A DNA stretch of 44,372 bases from positions 1 through 44,372 of the forward strand of contig JBBCJT010000218.1 in NCBI GenBank assembly GCA_037190665.1. The letters are read 5' to 3'. The DNA comes from JBBCJT01 sp037190665 (lineage in GTDB: Bacteria > Pseudomonadota > Alphaproteobacteria > Acetobacterales > Acetobacteraceae). Of this stretch, positions 1 through 8,141 are shown piece by piece; within the stretch, counting starts at the first letter, position 1, and every line of letters starts with the position of its first letter. A model generated the notes under the pieces. The model was given only the letters and a program-made list of their open reading frames with translations, had not been told where the DNA came from and did not search any database. The position numbers were made by a program, and so were the translations under genes.

Positions 1-458
1 GCATCCGGCGGCGGCGGCGTGTCGGCCTTCAGCCACGGCTCGATGGAGCGGTACTGCGCGTAGACCTGCGACAGGTCGGGCACGAGATCCTTCACCACCG
101 GCATGTGCGGCAGCGGGTTGATGCGCACCTCGCCCTTCACCTCGTCGATCGGCTTGAGGCAGGCGAGCGTGTTGAGCCCGTCGATGTTCATCGAGCAGGA
201 GCCGCAGATGCCCTCGCGGCAGGAGCGGCGGAAGGTCAGCGTCGAGTCGACCTCGTTCTTGATCTTGATCAGCGCGTCCAGGACCATCGGGCCGCACTTG
301 TCGAGATCGAGCTCGTAGGTGTCGTAGCGGGGGTTCTCGCCGCTGTCCGGATCCCAGCGGTAGATCTTGAACGGCCGCACGTTCTTCGCACCCGCTTCGG
401 CCTTGAAGGTCTTGCCGGCGGTGATGCGGCTGTTCCGCGGCAGGCTGAACTTGGCCAT
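1..458 (-). CDS. sdhB: Succinate dehydrogenase iron-sulfur subunit (3' end outside window)
   Basis: Iron-sulfur subunit of complex II, passing electrons from the SdhA flavin to quinone at the inner membrane. Reading the minus strand from the ATG at 456-458 gives MAKFSLPRN..., and the frame stays open to the window edge (152 codons), so the C-terminal 4Fe-4S and 3Fe-4S ferredoxin half is not in the window. The plant-type 2Fe-2S motif is visible as SCREGICGSCSMNIDG, followed by the LACL segment with the last cysteine of that cluster. The start lies 14 bp after the sdhA stop, the last position of an sdhC-sdhD-sdhA-sdhB operon. Identification is secure; only the end is missing. Confidence 0.96.
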   Translation of the reverse strand, partial: MAKFSLPRNSRITAGKTFKAEAGAKNVRPFKIYRWDPDSGENPRYDTYELDLDKCGPMVLDALIKIKNEVDSTLTFRRSCREGICGSCSMNIDGLNTLACLKPIDEVKGEVRINPLPHMPVVKDLVPDLSQVYAQYRSIEPWLKADTPPPPD

Positions 459-472
459 CTTCTGCCCGCTCC

Positions 473-2284
473 TCAGTACACGCGCGGCTTGGGCGGGAAG
501 ACGCTGACCTCGTTGGTCAACGTCCGCATCTTCACGTCGCGGTAGCCGAGCGTGATGCGGTAGCTGTCATCCATCCAAGCCACGGTGTGCTTCATCCAGT
601 TCGCGTCGTCGCGCTCGGGGAAGTCCTCCTGCGCGTGCGCGCCGCGGCTTTCCTTGCGCGCCTCGGCGCCGACGATCGTGGTCAGCGCGTTGCCGAGCAG
701 GTTGTCGAGCTCCATCGCCTCGACCAGGTCGCTGTTCCAGATCAGGCTGCGGTCGGAGATGCGAATGTCGCCGAAGCCGCCGGCCACCTTCTCCATCTTC
801 TCCACCCCCTCCTTCAGCAGATCGGAAGTGCGGAAGACCGCGGCATGCGCCTGCATGGTGCGCTGCATGTCCAGCCGCAGGTCGGAGACGGTGGTGCCGC
901 CCTTGGCGTGGCGCACGCGGTCCAGCCGATCCAGCGCCCGCTCTCCCGCCTTGGGCGGCAGCGGCGGCTGGGTCGCGCCGGGCTGGAGGACCTCCTTCGC
1001 CCGCAACGCCGCGGCGCGGCCGAACACGACGAGATCGAGCAGCGAGTTGGTGCCGAGCCGGTTGGCCCCGTGCACGGACACGCAGGCCGCCTCGCCGACC
1101 GCCATCAGCCCCTGCACCACCCGATCGGGATCGGTCGGCGTGGGGTTCAGCACCTCGGTGTGGATGTTCGTGGGGATGCCGCCCATGTTGTAGTGCACGG
1201 TCGGGATCATCGGGATCGGCGCCTTGGTCACGTCCACGCCGGCGAAGATCTTCACCGTCTCGGAAATGCCGGGCAGCCGCTCGTGCAGCAGGTCCGCGCC
1301 CAGATGCTCGAGGTGCAGGTAGATGTGGTCCTTGTGCGGACCCACGCCGCGCCCCTCGCGGATCTCCATGGACATCGCGCGCGAGACCACGTCGCGGCTG
1401 GCGAGGTCCTTCGCGGTGGGGGCGTAGCGCTCCATGAAGCGCTCGCCCTCGGAGTTGGTGAGGTAGCCGCCCTCGCCGCGCGCGCCCTCGGTGACCAGAC
1501 AGCCGGAGCCGTAGATGCCGGTCGGGTGGAACTGCACGAACTCGTTGTCCTGCAGCGGCAGGCCCGCGCGCAGCACCATCCCGCCGCCGTCGCCGGTGCA
1601 GGTATGGGCCGAGGTGCACGAGAAGTAGGCGCGGCCGTAGCCGCCGGTCGCCATCACCGTGGACTGGGCGCGGAAGCGGTGGATCGACCCGTCCTCCAGG
1701 TTCCAGGCCATCACGCCGCGGCAGGCGCCGTTCTCGTCCATGATCAGGTCGAGCGCGATGTACTCGACGAAGAACTCGCAGTTATGCTTCAGCGACTGCT
1801 GGTACAGCGTGTGCAGCATCGCGTGGCCCGTGCGGTCGGCGGCCGCGCAGGCGCGCATCGCCGGCGTCTTGCCGAAATCCTGCATGTGGCCGCCGAAGGG
1901 GCGCTGGTAGATCTTGCCGTCCTCGGTGCGGGAGAACGGCATGCCGTAATGCTCGAGCTCGATGATCGAGGGCACGGCCTCCCGGCACATGTACTCGATC
2001 GCGTCCTGGTCGCCGAGCCAGTCCGACCCCTTCACGGTGTCGTACATGTGCCAGCGCCAGTCGTCCGGCCCCATGTTGCCGAGTGCCGCGCTGACCCCGC
2101 CCTGCGCGGCCACGGTGTGGCTGCGGGTGGGGAAGACCTTGGTGATGCAGGCGGTCTTCAGCCCGGCTGCCCCCATGCCGAAGGTAGCGCGCAGCCCGGC
2201 GCCGCCGGCGCCGACCACCACGACGTCATAGGTGTGGTCGACGATCCGGTAGGCCCCGGATGAAGGCATGGTGATGGCGTTCAT
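473..2284 (-). CDS. sdhA: Succinate dehydrogenase flavoprotein subunit
   Basis: Catalytic flavoprotein of complex II, oxidising succinate to fumarate in the TCA cycle. The 603-residue length is normal. The N-terminal dinucleotide-binding motif VVGAGGAGLRA (about residues 24-33) is followed by SHTVAAQGG, in which His56 is the expected covalent FAD attachment site. Substrate-domain motifs include HPTGIYGSG, GEGGYLTNSEGERF and GANRLGTNSLLD. It lies 59 bp downstream of sdhD and 14 bp upstream of sdhB, all on the minus strand, consistent with one transcript. Nothing looks unusual. Confidence 0.98.
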   Translation of the reverse strand: MNAITMPSSGAYRIVDHTYDVVVVGAGGAGLRATFGMGAAGLKTACITKVFPTRSHTVAAQGGVSAALGNMGPDDWRWHMYDTVKGSDWLGDQDAIEYMCREAVPSIIELEHYGMPFSRTEDGKIYQRPFGGHMQDFGKTPAMRACAAADRTGHAMLHTLYQQSLKHNCEFFVEYIALDLIMDENGACRGVMAWNLEDGSIHRFRAQSTVMATGGYGRAYFSCTSAHTCTGDGGGMVLRAGLPLQDNEFVQFHPTGIYGSGCLVTEGARGEGGYLTNSEGERFMERYAPTAKDLASRDVVSRAMSMEIREGRGVGPHKDHIYLHLEHLGADLLHERLPGISETVKIFAGVDVTKAPIPMIPTVHYNMGGIPTNIHTEVLNPTPTDPDRVVQGLMAVGEAACVSVHGANRLGTNSLLDLVVFGRAAALRAKEVLQPGATQPPLPPKAGERALDRLDRVRHAKGGTTVSDLRLDMQRTMQAHAAVFRTSDLLKEGVEKMEKVAGGFGDIRISDRSLIWNSDLVEAMELDNLLGNALTTIVGAEARKESRGAHAQEDFPERDDANWMKHTVAWMDDSYRITLGYRDVKMRTLTNEVSVFPPKPRVY

Positions 2285-2343
2285 CGTACGATCCGTCCCA
2301 CTCCGCGGCGTTCAGCCATCCCCCTCGTGCCGGATGCCGCCGG

Positions 2344-2748
2344 CTAGAGGGCGACCTTGAGAACCGAGACTGCTGCCGTCAGCGCCAGCAGCACGACGCC
2401 CGCGCGCATGGCGATCAGAGCGACCAGACGCACGCCGTCCTCGTGAAAATAATCTTCGATCACCACCTGCAGGCCGAGCTGCAGGTGATGGAAAAGGGCG
2501 CCGATCAGGCACAGCAGCAGCACGGTGTTGATCGGCCGGGCGATCCACGCCTGCACCGTCACCAGCGGTTCCCCCGACAGGGCGAACACCGCGAAGATGA
2601 ACCACAGGCACAGCGGCACCAGCGCGACCGCCGTCATCCGCTGCACCCACCAGTGGTGCACGCCGGACTTGGCGGACCCGAGCCCGCGCACGCGCCCCAG
2701 CGCGCTGCGCAGCGGCACCTGATGCGTCGTCTTGGCCGTTCCGCTCAT
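2344..2748 (-). CDS. sdhD: Succinate dehydrogenase membrane anchor subunit SdhD
   Basis: Small membrane anchor of complex II that helps form the quinone site and hold heme b. The 134-residue product has a basic N-terminus, the SAKSGVHHWWVQRMTA segment typical of SdhD, and three hydrophobic helices. FHHLQLGLQVVIEDY carries the expected heme-ligand histidine and the Asp-Tyr near the quinone site. It starts 7 bp after the sdhC stop, so translation is probably coupled. Assignment as SdhD rests on these motifs and on its place between sdhC and sdhA. Confidence 0.93.
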   Translation of the reverse strand: MSGTAKTTHQVPLRSALGRVRGLGSAKSGVHHWWVQRMTAVALVPLCLWFIFAVFALSGEPLVTVQAWIARPINTVLLLCLIGALFHHLQLGLQVVIEDYFHEDGVRLVALIAMRAGVVLLALTAAVSVLKVAL

Positions 2749-2755
2749 GTCCGCC

Positions 2756-3187
2756 TCAGCCCACGATGAACCAGGTGATCCAGGCGAGCACGGTCAGCAC
2801 CCCGGTGCCGATCAGCGTCGCCCAGCCGCTCGCGTACACGGTGGGGATCGCGAAGCCGTAGCCGAGATCCCAGGCGAGGTGCCTGATGCCGTTGAGCAGG
2901 TGGTAGAACAGCGCGGCCGTCCAGCCGAACATCAGCAGGTAGCCGACGGGCGAGCCGATGAACCAGGAAACGCGGTCGTAGGCCGCCGGCCCGGTGGCGG
3001 CGGCGGCGAGCCAGCAGACCAGCAGCACGGAGCCCGCACCCAGGATCACGCCGGTGATGCGGTGCGTGATCGACAGGGCGGAGGTCATCTGCAGCATGTC
3101 GTAAGCCTGCAGATGCGGCGAGATCGGGCGCCTGATCGGCGCTCCGTCCGTCCTGCGGCCCGCGTAGGTCGCTTCCCGCGTATCCAT
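2756..3187 (-). CDS. sdhC: Succinate dehydrogenase cytochrome b556 subunit SdhC
   Basis: Cytochrome b556 anchor of complex II. RPISPHLQAY, SITHRITG (Ser and Arg of the quinone site) and FYHLLNGIRHLAWD (heme-ligand His) are family hallmarks, and there are three membrane helices. I chose the ATG at 3185-3187 (143 residues), which a GAAGGAAG ribosome-binding stretch precedes; the open frame extends further upstream but that extension has no SdhC character. It is the first gene of sdhCDAB. About 70 bp separate it from the upstream co-directional peptidase gene, leaving room for its own promoter. Confidence 0.95.
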   Translation of the reverse strand: MDTREATYAGRRTDGAPIRRPISPHLQAYDMLQMTSALSITHRITGVILGAGSVLLVCWLAAAATGPAAYDRVSWFIGSPVGYLLMFGWTAALFYHLLNGIRHLAWDLGYGFAIPTVYASGWATLIGTGVLTVLAWITWFIVG

Positions 3188-3257
3188 GTGCCCGATACTT
3201 CCTTCGCTGCACCGCACGAAATGCGGGGAAGCTGTTACGCCCCGGGCGCCGCGGGCG

Positions 3258-4502
3258 TCAATGCGCGGGGAAATCCGCGGCCAGGTAGAACAGGATGGTC
3301 CGCGCCATCGCGCGCAGGTCGGCAAGCCGCACCCGTTCGTCCGCGCCGTGCACGCGGCTGTCCGGCCGGCTCGCGCCGGTGATCATGATCTCCCGCAGCC
3401 CGGCGCGCTGGACCCAGCCCATGTCGGAGCTGCCGGTGGAGCCGGAGCGGTGGAAGCTGTCGGCCGGCCAGCCGAAGCCCTGCTCCAGCGCCTTCTGCCA
3501 GCGCGGCCAGTGCGGCCCCTGGTCGGCATCCAGCACTGCGGCGAGGTGGCCGGTCACGCGCAGTTCCCAGCGCGTGCCCTCCGGCGCGGCGCGCGCCACG
3601 GCCTCGCGGATCTCGGCGAGGGCGTCGTCGTCCCGCTCCTCGGGCGCGTAGCGGCGGTTCAGCCCGATCACGGCGCGGGCGGGGACGTTGTTGGCCTTGG
3701 TGCCGGACTGCATCACCGTGACCGCGAGGATCGGCCGCAGCGGGCCGCCATCCTTGCCGCGCACGGCGGAACTGCGCTGCTCCACCACCTGCTTCAGCTC
3801 CATCAGCCCGGACAGGATCGGGATCGCGCGCTCCAGCGCGTTGTCGCCGGACCCGCGCTGGCCGGCATGGCCGGAACGCCCCTCGATGACGACCTGCATC
3901 TCCAGCGAGCCGAAGGAGCCATGCCAGATGCGGGGGTCCGCACTGCCGTCCAGGCAGATCAGATGGTCGCCGACCATGCCCTGCTCGGCCAGGTAGCGGA
4001 TGCCGGGATAGGCGCCGCCCTCCTCGTCGGTGGTCAGCAGCACGCGCGGTGCGTAGCGCAGCGTCACGCCGTGCGCCTGCGCCGCCTCGATCGCCAGCAG
4101 CGTGGCGGCGATGGTGCCCTTCATGTCGGCGGAGCCGCGGCCCCATACCTCCTCGCCGCGGCGCGTGGCGGCGAGCGGCGGCACCGTCCAGCCCTCGCCG
4201 GGCGGAACGACGTCGATATGGGAGTAGATGGCGACCGGGTCCTTGCCCGGCAGTTCGGCGATGAGGTTGACGCGCTCGCCGGCGGCATCCGCGCCGGGCA
4301 CGTCCCACAGGTGCTGCGGCACCACCACGCGGCGGCACGCGAAGCCGAGCGCGCCGAACCGCGCCTCGGCCCAATCCACGAGGCCGGTATAGTCGCGGGC
4401 GGGCGGGTAGACCGTGTCGAAAGCGAGGAGATGGGACAGGTCGGCGAACAGGCGGTCGTCGCCGGCCTCGATATCGGCCAGCGCGCTTTCAAGCGGCGTC
4501 AT
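3258..4502 (-). CDS. M20 family metallopeptidase / ArgE-DapE-like deacylase
   Basis: Cytosolic zinc hydrolase of the M20 family, which removes acyl groups from amino acids (ArgE, DapE and relatives). The 414-residue product carries the metal-binding segments in order: YSHIDVVP (first His/Asp), GRGSADMKG (bridging Asp), TTDEEGG (catalytic Glu and metal Glu) and a C-terminal GSTGSSDMGW where a final ligand His would normally be sought. RSGHAGQRGSGDNA is the dimerisation-domain His loop. Substrate cannot be told from sequence; acetylornithine deacetylase/DapE-like is the closest general description. It lies upstream of sdhC on the same strand, without an obvious functional link. Confidence 0.85.
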   Translation of the reverse strand: MTPLESALADIEAGDDRLFADLSHLLAFDTVYPPARDYTGLVDWAEARFGALGFACRRVVVPQHLWDVPGADAAGERVNLIAELPGKDPVAIYSHIDVVPPGEGWTVPPLAATRRGEEVWGRGSADMKGTIAATLLAIEAAQAHGVTLRYAPRVLLTTDEEGGAYPGIRYLAEQGMVGDHLICLDGSADPRIWHGSFGSLEMQVVIEGRSGHAGQRGSGDNALERAIPILSGLMELKQVVEQRSSAVRGKDGGPLRPILAVTVMQSGTKANNVPARAVIGLNRRYAPEERDDDALAEIREAVARAAPEGTRWELRVTGHLAAVLDADQGPHWPRWQKALEQGFGWPADSFHRSGSTGSSDMGWVQRAGLREIMITGASRPDSRVHGADERVRLADLRAMARTILFYLAADFPAH

Positions 4503-4551
4503 AAGCGAAACAGACGGGCGCGGGCGCGCCGCGTCAACCCTGCGTCGCCGC

Positions 4552-4941
4552 TCAGGCCCGCGTGATGCTCACGCGGCCGACGCCGGCATGCTTCATGCCG
4601 ATCTGCTCGGCTGCCGCCTCGCTCAGGTCGAGGATGCGTCCGCGCACCCACGGCCCGCGATCGTTGATGCGCACGGTGACGGTGCGGCCGGTGGCCATGT
4701 ATGTCACGCGGACGGTGGCGCCGAGCGGCAGCGTACGATGCGCCGCCGTCAGCGCGGTCCGGTCGAACCGCTCCCCGGTGGCCGTGCGTCGGCCATGGAA
4801 GCGCGCGCCCACCCAGGACGCGCTCCCGGTTTCATTCCAGCCATCGGCGCGACCCGTCACCGGCAGGGCGGCAGCCATGGCCGAAACGGCGAGGAGGCGT
4901 CGGCGCGTGCAGCGCCGGCGCTGGTCTGTCCGCTCGGTCAT
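4552..4941 (-). CDS. RlpA-like double-psi beta-barrel protein, exported
   Basis: A 129-residue protein with a basic N-terminus (RRRCTRRRLLAVSAMAAALP), which looks like a Tat- or Sec-type signal, followed by a single double-psi beta-barrel domain of the RlpA family (ETGSASWVG, RFHGRRTATGERF, AHRTLPLGATVRV, VTVRINDRGPWVRGRILDLS). RlpA proteins act on denuded peptidoglycan glycans in the periplasm. No SPOR domain is present, so this is a minimal version. It lies about 46 bp downstream of the last permease gene of the sugar operon, and could be read from that transcript or from its own promoter. Confidence 0.85.
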   Translation of the reverse strand: MTERTDQRRRCTRRRLLAVSAMAAALPVTGRADGWNETGSASWVGARFHGRRTATGERFDRTALTAAHRTLPLGATVRVTYMATGRTVTVRINDRGPWVRGRILDLSEAAAEQIGMKHAGVGRVSITRA

Positions 4942-4987
4942 GCTGGCGGAAATGGCGTCCAGATGTGGCGAGAATGGGGCGATGTGG

Positions 4988-5815
4988 TCAGCCGCCCTTC
5001 ACACCTCCGGTAGTAAGACCCGTGACGATCTCCTTCTGCGCGACGAGCGTGAGCAGCAGGACCGGTGCCGTGACGAGCAATGCCGCGGCCGCGAGCGGGC
5101 CCCATGCGATCTGCTCGAACGTCAGCACATTGTACACCGCGACCGGCAGCGTGCGCGTCTCGCGGCCCGCGAGAACGACGGCGAAGATGAAGTTGTTCCA
5201 GGAGAAGATGAACGACAGGATCGTCGCCACCGTGATGCCCGGCCGCGCGAGCGGCAGCGCGACATGACGGAAGGCCTGCCAGATCGTCGCGCCGTCCACG
5301 AGGGCCGCTTCCTCCAGCTCGCCCGGCAAGCCCTCGAAGAAGCCGATCATCACCCACACGACGATCGGCACGGTGATCACCAGATGTGTGATCACGATCG
5401 GCACCAGCGTGCCGGTCAGCCCCAGCCACTGGAACAGCAGGAACAGCGGGATGAGGTAGGACAGGCCGGGCGTGATGCGCGCGAGCAGGATGAGCATCGC
5501 CGCGCGCGTGGCCCGCATCTTGGCGATGCCGTAGCCGGCCGGCACGCCGACCGCGAGCGCGAGTCCGGTCGCGCCGAAGGAGGTGATGATCGAGTTGATC
5601 GTGTAGGTGAGGAAGTCGTTGCGCTCGAACACGGCGATGAAGTTGTCGAGCGTCGGCGGGGCGGGGATGAACACCGGCGGATACGCCATGTTGTCCACCT
5701 CGTTCTTGAGGCTCAGCGAGATCATCCACAGGAACACCAGCACCGCGGGGCTGATCAGCATCAGCACCGCGAAGCCGAACCCGGCCTGACCCGCGATCTT
5801 CCTGAACTTCCTCAT
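4988..5815 (-). CDS. Carbohydrate ABC transporter permease (MalG-type)
   Basis: Inner-membrane permease of the binding-protein-dependent CUT1 sugar transporters. The 275-residue product has about six hydrophobic helices and the EAA-type loop near EGLPGELEEAALVDGATIWQAFRHVALPLARPG, which contacts the ATPase. The start at 5815 gives a 4-bp ATGA overlap with the preceding permease; much longer upstream starts exist in this frame but they run through that gene. It is the last gene of the seven-gene sugar operon. No ATP-binding subunit accompanies it. Confidence 0.92.
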   Translation of the reverse strand: MRKFRKIAGQAGFGFAVLMLISPAVLVFLWMISLSLKNEVDNMAYPPVFIPAPPTLDNFIAVFERNDFLTYTINSIITSFGATGLALAVGVPAGYGIAKMRATRAAMLILLARITPGLSYLIPLFLLFQWLGLTGTLVPIVITHLVITVPIVVWVMIGFFEGLPGELEEAALVDGATIWQAFRHVALPLARPGITVATILSFIFSWNNFIFAVVLAGRETRTLPVAVYNVLTFEQIAWGPLAAAALLVTAPVLLLTLVAQKEIVTGLTTGGVKGG

Positions 5816-6738
5816 GAGATGCGCGCCCTCGCCCTCGTCCACAGCAACGCGATCGCCAGCAGGATGATGATGGCGAAGAACACGACGACCACCGCGCTCG
5901 CATACCCCATCTGATAGAAGGCGAAGGCCTGCAGGTAGAGGAAGATGTTGATCGTCTCGCTGGCCGTGCCCGGCCCGCCCTGGGTGATGACGAAGATCGT
6001 GTCGAACACCTTCAGCGCGTCGATGGTGCGGATGATCAGCGAGACGACGATGAACGGCATCAGCAGCGGCAGGGTGATGTGGCGGAAGGCCTGCCACGCG
6101 TTCGCCCCGTCGATCTTCGCCGCCTCGTAGGGATCGGTCGGCAGCGAGGCGAGCCCGCCGAGGACGATCAGCATCACCAGCGGCGTCCAGTGCCACGTCT
6201 CCACCAGCACCAGCGTCGGGATCACGGTGGAGGCGTCGTACACCCAGCTCGACGGCGGCAGGCCGAGCGAGGTCAGGATGTAGTTCAGCACGCCGAGCTG
6301 GGGGTGGAACATCATCGTCCAGACCAGCGCGACCGCGACCGGCGTCGCCATCATCGGCAGGATGAAGATGGTCCGCGCCATCCCGCGCAGCGGGAAGCGG
6401 CGGTGGAAGCAGATGGCCGCGATCACGCCGAGCACCATCGGCGCGGCCACGGCCAGCAGCGTGAACCACAGCGTGCGCACGATCGACCAGCCGAAGCGTT
6501 CGTCGCTGAAGAGCTGGATGTAGTTCGCCAGGCCGACATAGGTGCGCGCGCCGCCGATCTTCCAGTCGTGGACCGACATGTAGAGCGTGAAGATCCACGG
6601 GAAGATGATCACCGCGAGCACCACCACGGCGGCCGGCACGATGAAGCCGTAGTAGTGCCGCGCGTAGTTGCGCCGCAGCGACCGCGTGCCGGCCGCCGCG
6701 GTTCCGCCCTGCGCCGCGGCGGCCGGCGCCGACGTCAT
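5812..6738 (-). CDS. Carbohydrate ABC transporter permease (MalF/UgpA-type)
   Basis: First of two inner-membrane permeases, 308 residues, with a cytoplasmic N-terminal stretch, six predicted helices and the ATPase-contact loop LPTDPYEAAKIDGANAWQAF. MalF/UgpA-type subunits pair with MalG/UgpE-type partners such as the one encoded just downstream. Its start overlaps the stop of the preceding binding-protein gene by 4 bp, and its stop overlaps the next start by 4 bp, so translation is coupled throughout. Substrate is inferred to be a sugar from the neighbouring mutarotase, dehydrogenase and lactonase genes. Confidence 0.93.
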   Translation of the reverse strand: MTSAPAAAAQGGTAAAGTRSLRRNYARHYYGFIVPAAVVVLAVIIFPWIFTLYMSVHDWKIGGARTYVGLANYIQLFSDERFGWSIVRTLWFTLLAVAAPMVLGVIAAICFHRRFPLRGMARTIFILPMMATPVAVALVWTMMFHPQLGVLNYILTSLGLPPSSWVYDASTVIPTLVLVETWHWTPLVMLIVLGGLASLPTDPYEAAKIDGANAWQAFRHITLPLLMPFIVVSLIIRTIDALKVFDTIFVITQGGPGTASETINIFLYLQAFAFYQMGYASAVVVVFFAIIILLAIALLWTRARARIS

Positions 6739-8051
6739 GCCTGCTCCGACTTCTCGAGCACGGGCCGGAACGCGTCCGTCGCCTTGCGCAGCTCGGCGCG
6801 GATGTCCGCCCCGCCGATCATGTTGGTCAGCGCCACGCCCAGCGTGTCGCGGAACTCGGTGACCGGGATGATCTCCGGCAGGCCCGGATGCGCGATGCGC
6901 CCGCTCTCGATCAGGCAGTCGAAGAACGCGCGCGGGAAGCGGCTGGAGCTGATCGCCTCCTCATTGCGGAACGGCGACTGCCGCGCGGGCGATCCCGCGC
7001 CGTTGGTCAGGTAGCGGAGCTGGTTGGTCTTGTTCGTCGCCCACTGCGCATAGAACCACGCCGGCCCGCGGTTGCGGCTCGCTTCGGGGATGCCGAGCGC
7101 GCTGCCGTACATGCCGCAATGATGGCTCGCCGGGCCGGGGGGTGCGACGCCGTAGCCGACCTTGCCGGAGATGCGCGACTTGGTCGGGTCCTCCAGCGGT
7201 GCGGCGAAGCCCACGCCGTCCAGCCACATCGCGGCACGGCCCTGGCCGAAGGTGGTCTGGCACTCGTTCCAGTTGAAGCCGATCGAGCCCGGCGGGGCGC
7301 ATTCGCGCATCAGCTTCGTGTACAGCTCCGACGCCCAGACCGCGTCATCGGTATCCGTCAGCAGCTTCATGTCGGAGGAGACGGCATCGCGCTGCTTCGT
7401 GCCGATCAGGAACGCGGCCCAGAGCGTGATATTGGCGTTCTTCAGCCCGCGCCCGACCCAGCCGTACTGGTTCTTCGACGGATCGGTCAGCGCCTTCGCC
7501 GCCGTGTAGATCTCCTCCAGCGTGCGCGGATAGGCGACGCCCTTCGCCTCGAACAGCTCCTTGTTCCAGTAGATGATGTGGTAGTCGGTGAACTCCGGCA
7601 GCGTATCGAGCCGCCCGTCCGACTGCGTGGAGTACGCCACCGCCCCCTGGCCGAAATCGTCGAAGGCGAAATCGGGCGAGGTCATGGTCGGGTCCGCGAT
7701 CAGCGGGCGCAGGTCGGTGGTCCAGCGCGCCCGGCCGATCAGGCGCTTCGACACATGCAGGCTGATGCCCACCACGTCGAAGGACGGCCGGCCGGAGGCG
7801 AACTCGATCACGACCTTCTGCCGGTGCTGCTGTTCCGGCACGCTCTCGGATCCGACGCGGATGCCGGTCAGCTCCTCGAATTCCTTCTGGTGCTGGATCA
7901 GCAACTGGCTGCGCGGATTGGCCGTGAGCGTGACCTCGATCTTCTGGCCACGGAAGCGGCGCCAGTCGAAGGGCTGCTGCGCACCGACGCTTTCCACGAT
8001 CGCGGGTGTCGCGAGCGAGGCTGTCAGCAACGTACGACGCTTGATGGCCAT
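6735..8051 (-). CDS. Extracellular solute-binding protein (family 1), paralogue 1
   Basis: Periplasmic sugar-binding protein of an ABC importer, 438 residues. The N-terminus KRRTLLTASLATPAIVES has a twin-arginine-like start and probable cleavage near VGAQ. The mature part is a two-lobed family-1 binding protein with conserved blocks EFEELTGI, PEQQHRQK, YWNKELF, GFNWNECQTTFGQGRAAMWLDG and IPVTEFRDTLGVALTN. It is clearly related to the protein encoded immediately upstream (same length, collinear, roughly half the residues identical by eye). I chose the ATG at 8049-8051, just before the signal peptide. About 90 bp separate it from the upstream paralogue, the only sizeable gap in the operon. Confidence 0.93.
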   Translation of the reverse strand: MAIKRRTLLTASLATPAIVESVGAQQPFDWRRFRGQKIEVTLTANPRSQLLIQHQKEFEELTGIRVGSESVPEQQHRQKVVIEFASGRPSFDVVGISLHVSKRLIGRARWTTDLRPLIADPTMTSPDFAFDDFGQGAVAYSTQSDGRLDTLPEFTDYHIIYWNKELFEAKGVAYPRTLEEIYTAAKALTDPSKNQYGWVGRGLKNANITLWAAFLIGTKQRDAVSSDMKLLTDTDDAVWASELYTKLMRECAPPGSIGFNWNECQTTFGQGRAAMWLDGVGFAAPLEDPTKSRISGKVGYGVAPPGPASHHCGMYGSALGIPEASRNRGPAWFYAQWATNKTNQLRYLTNGAGSPARQSPFRNEEAISSSRFPRAFFDCLIESGRIAHPGLPEIIPVTEFRDTLGVALTNMIGGADIRAELRKATDAFRPVLEKSEQA

Positions 8052-8141
8052 GACTTCCCTCCCGGCCAGGTCTCTCGCCCGGCATTCAGCGGACAACGAT
8101 GGTGGGGGATGCGGGGCGTGCCCGCATCCCCGTCGCAGGCG

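Noticed and set aside
587..2263. Long plus-strand open frame opposite sdhA
   Set aside because: Mirror of a clear housekeeping gene in GC-rich DNA, with no recognisable motifs.
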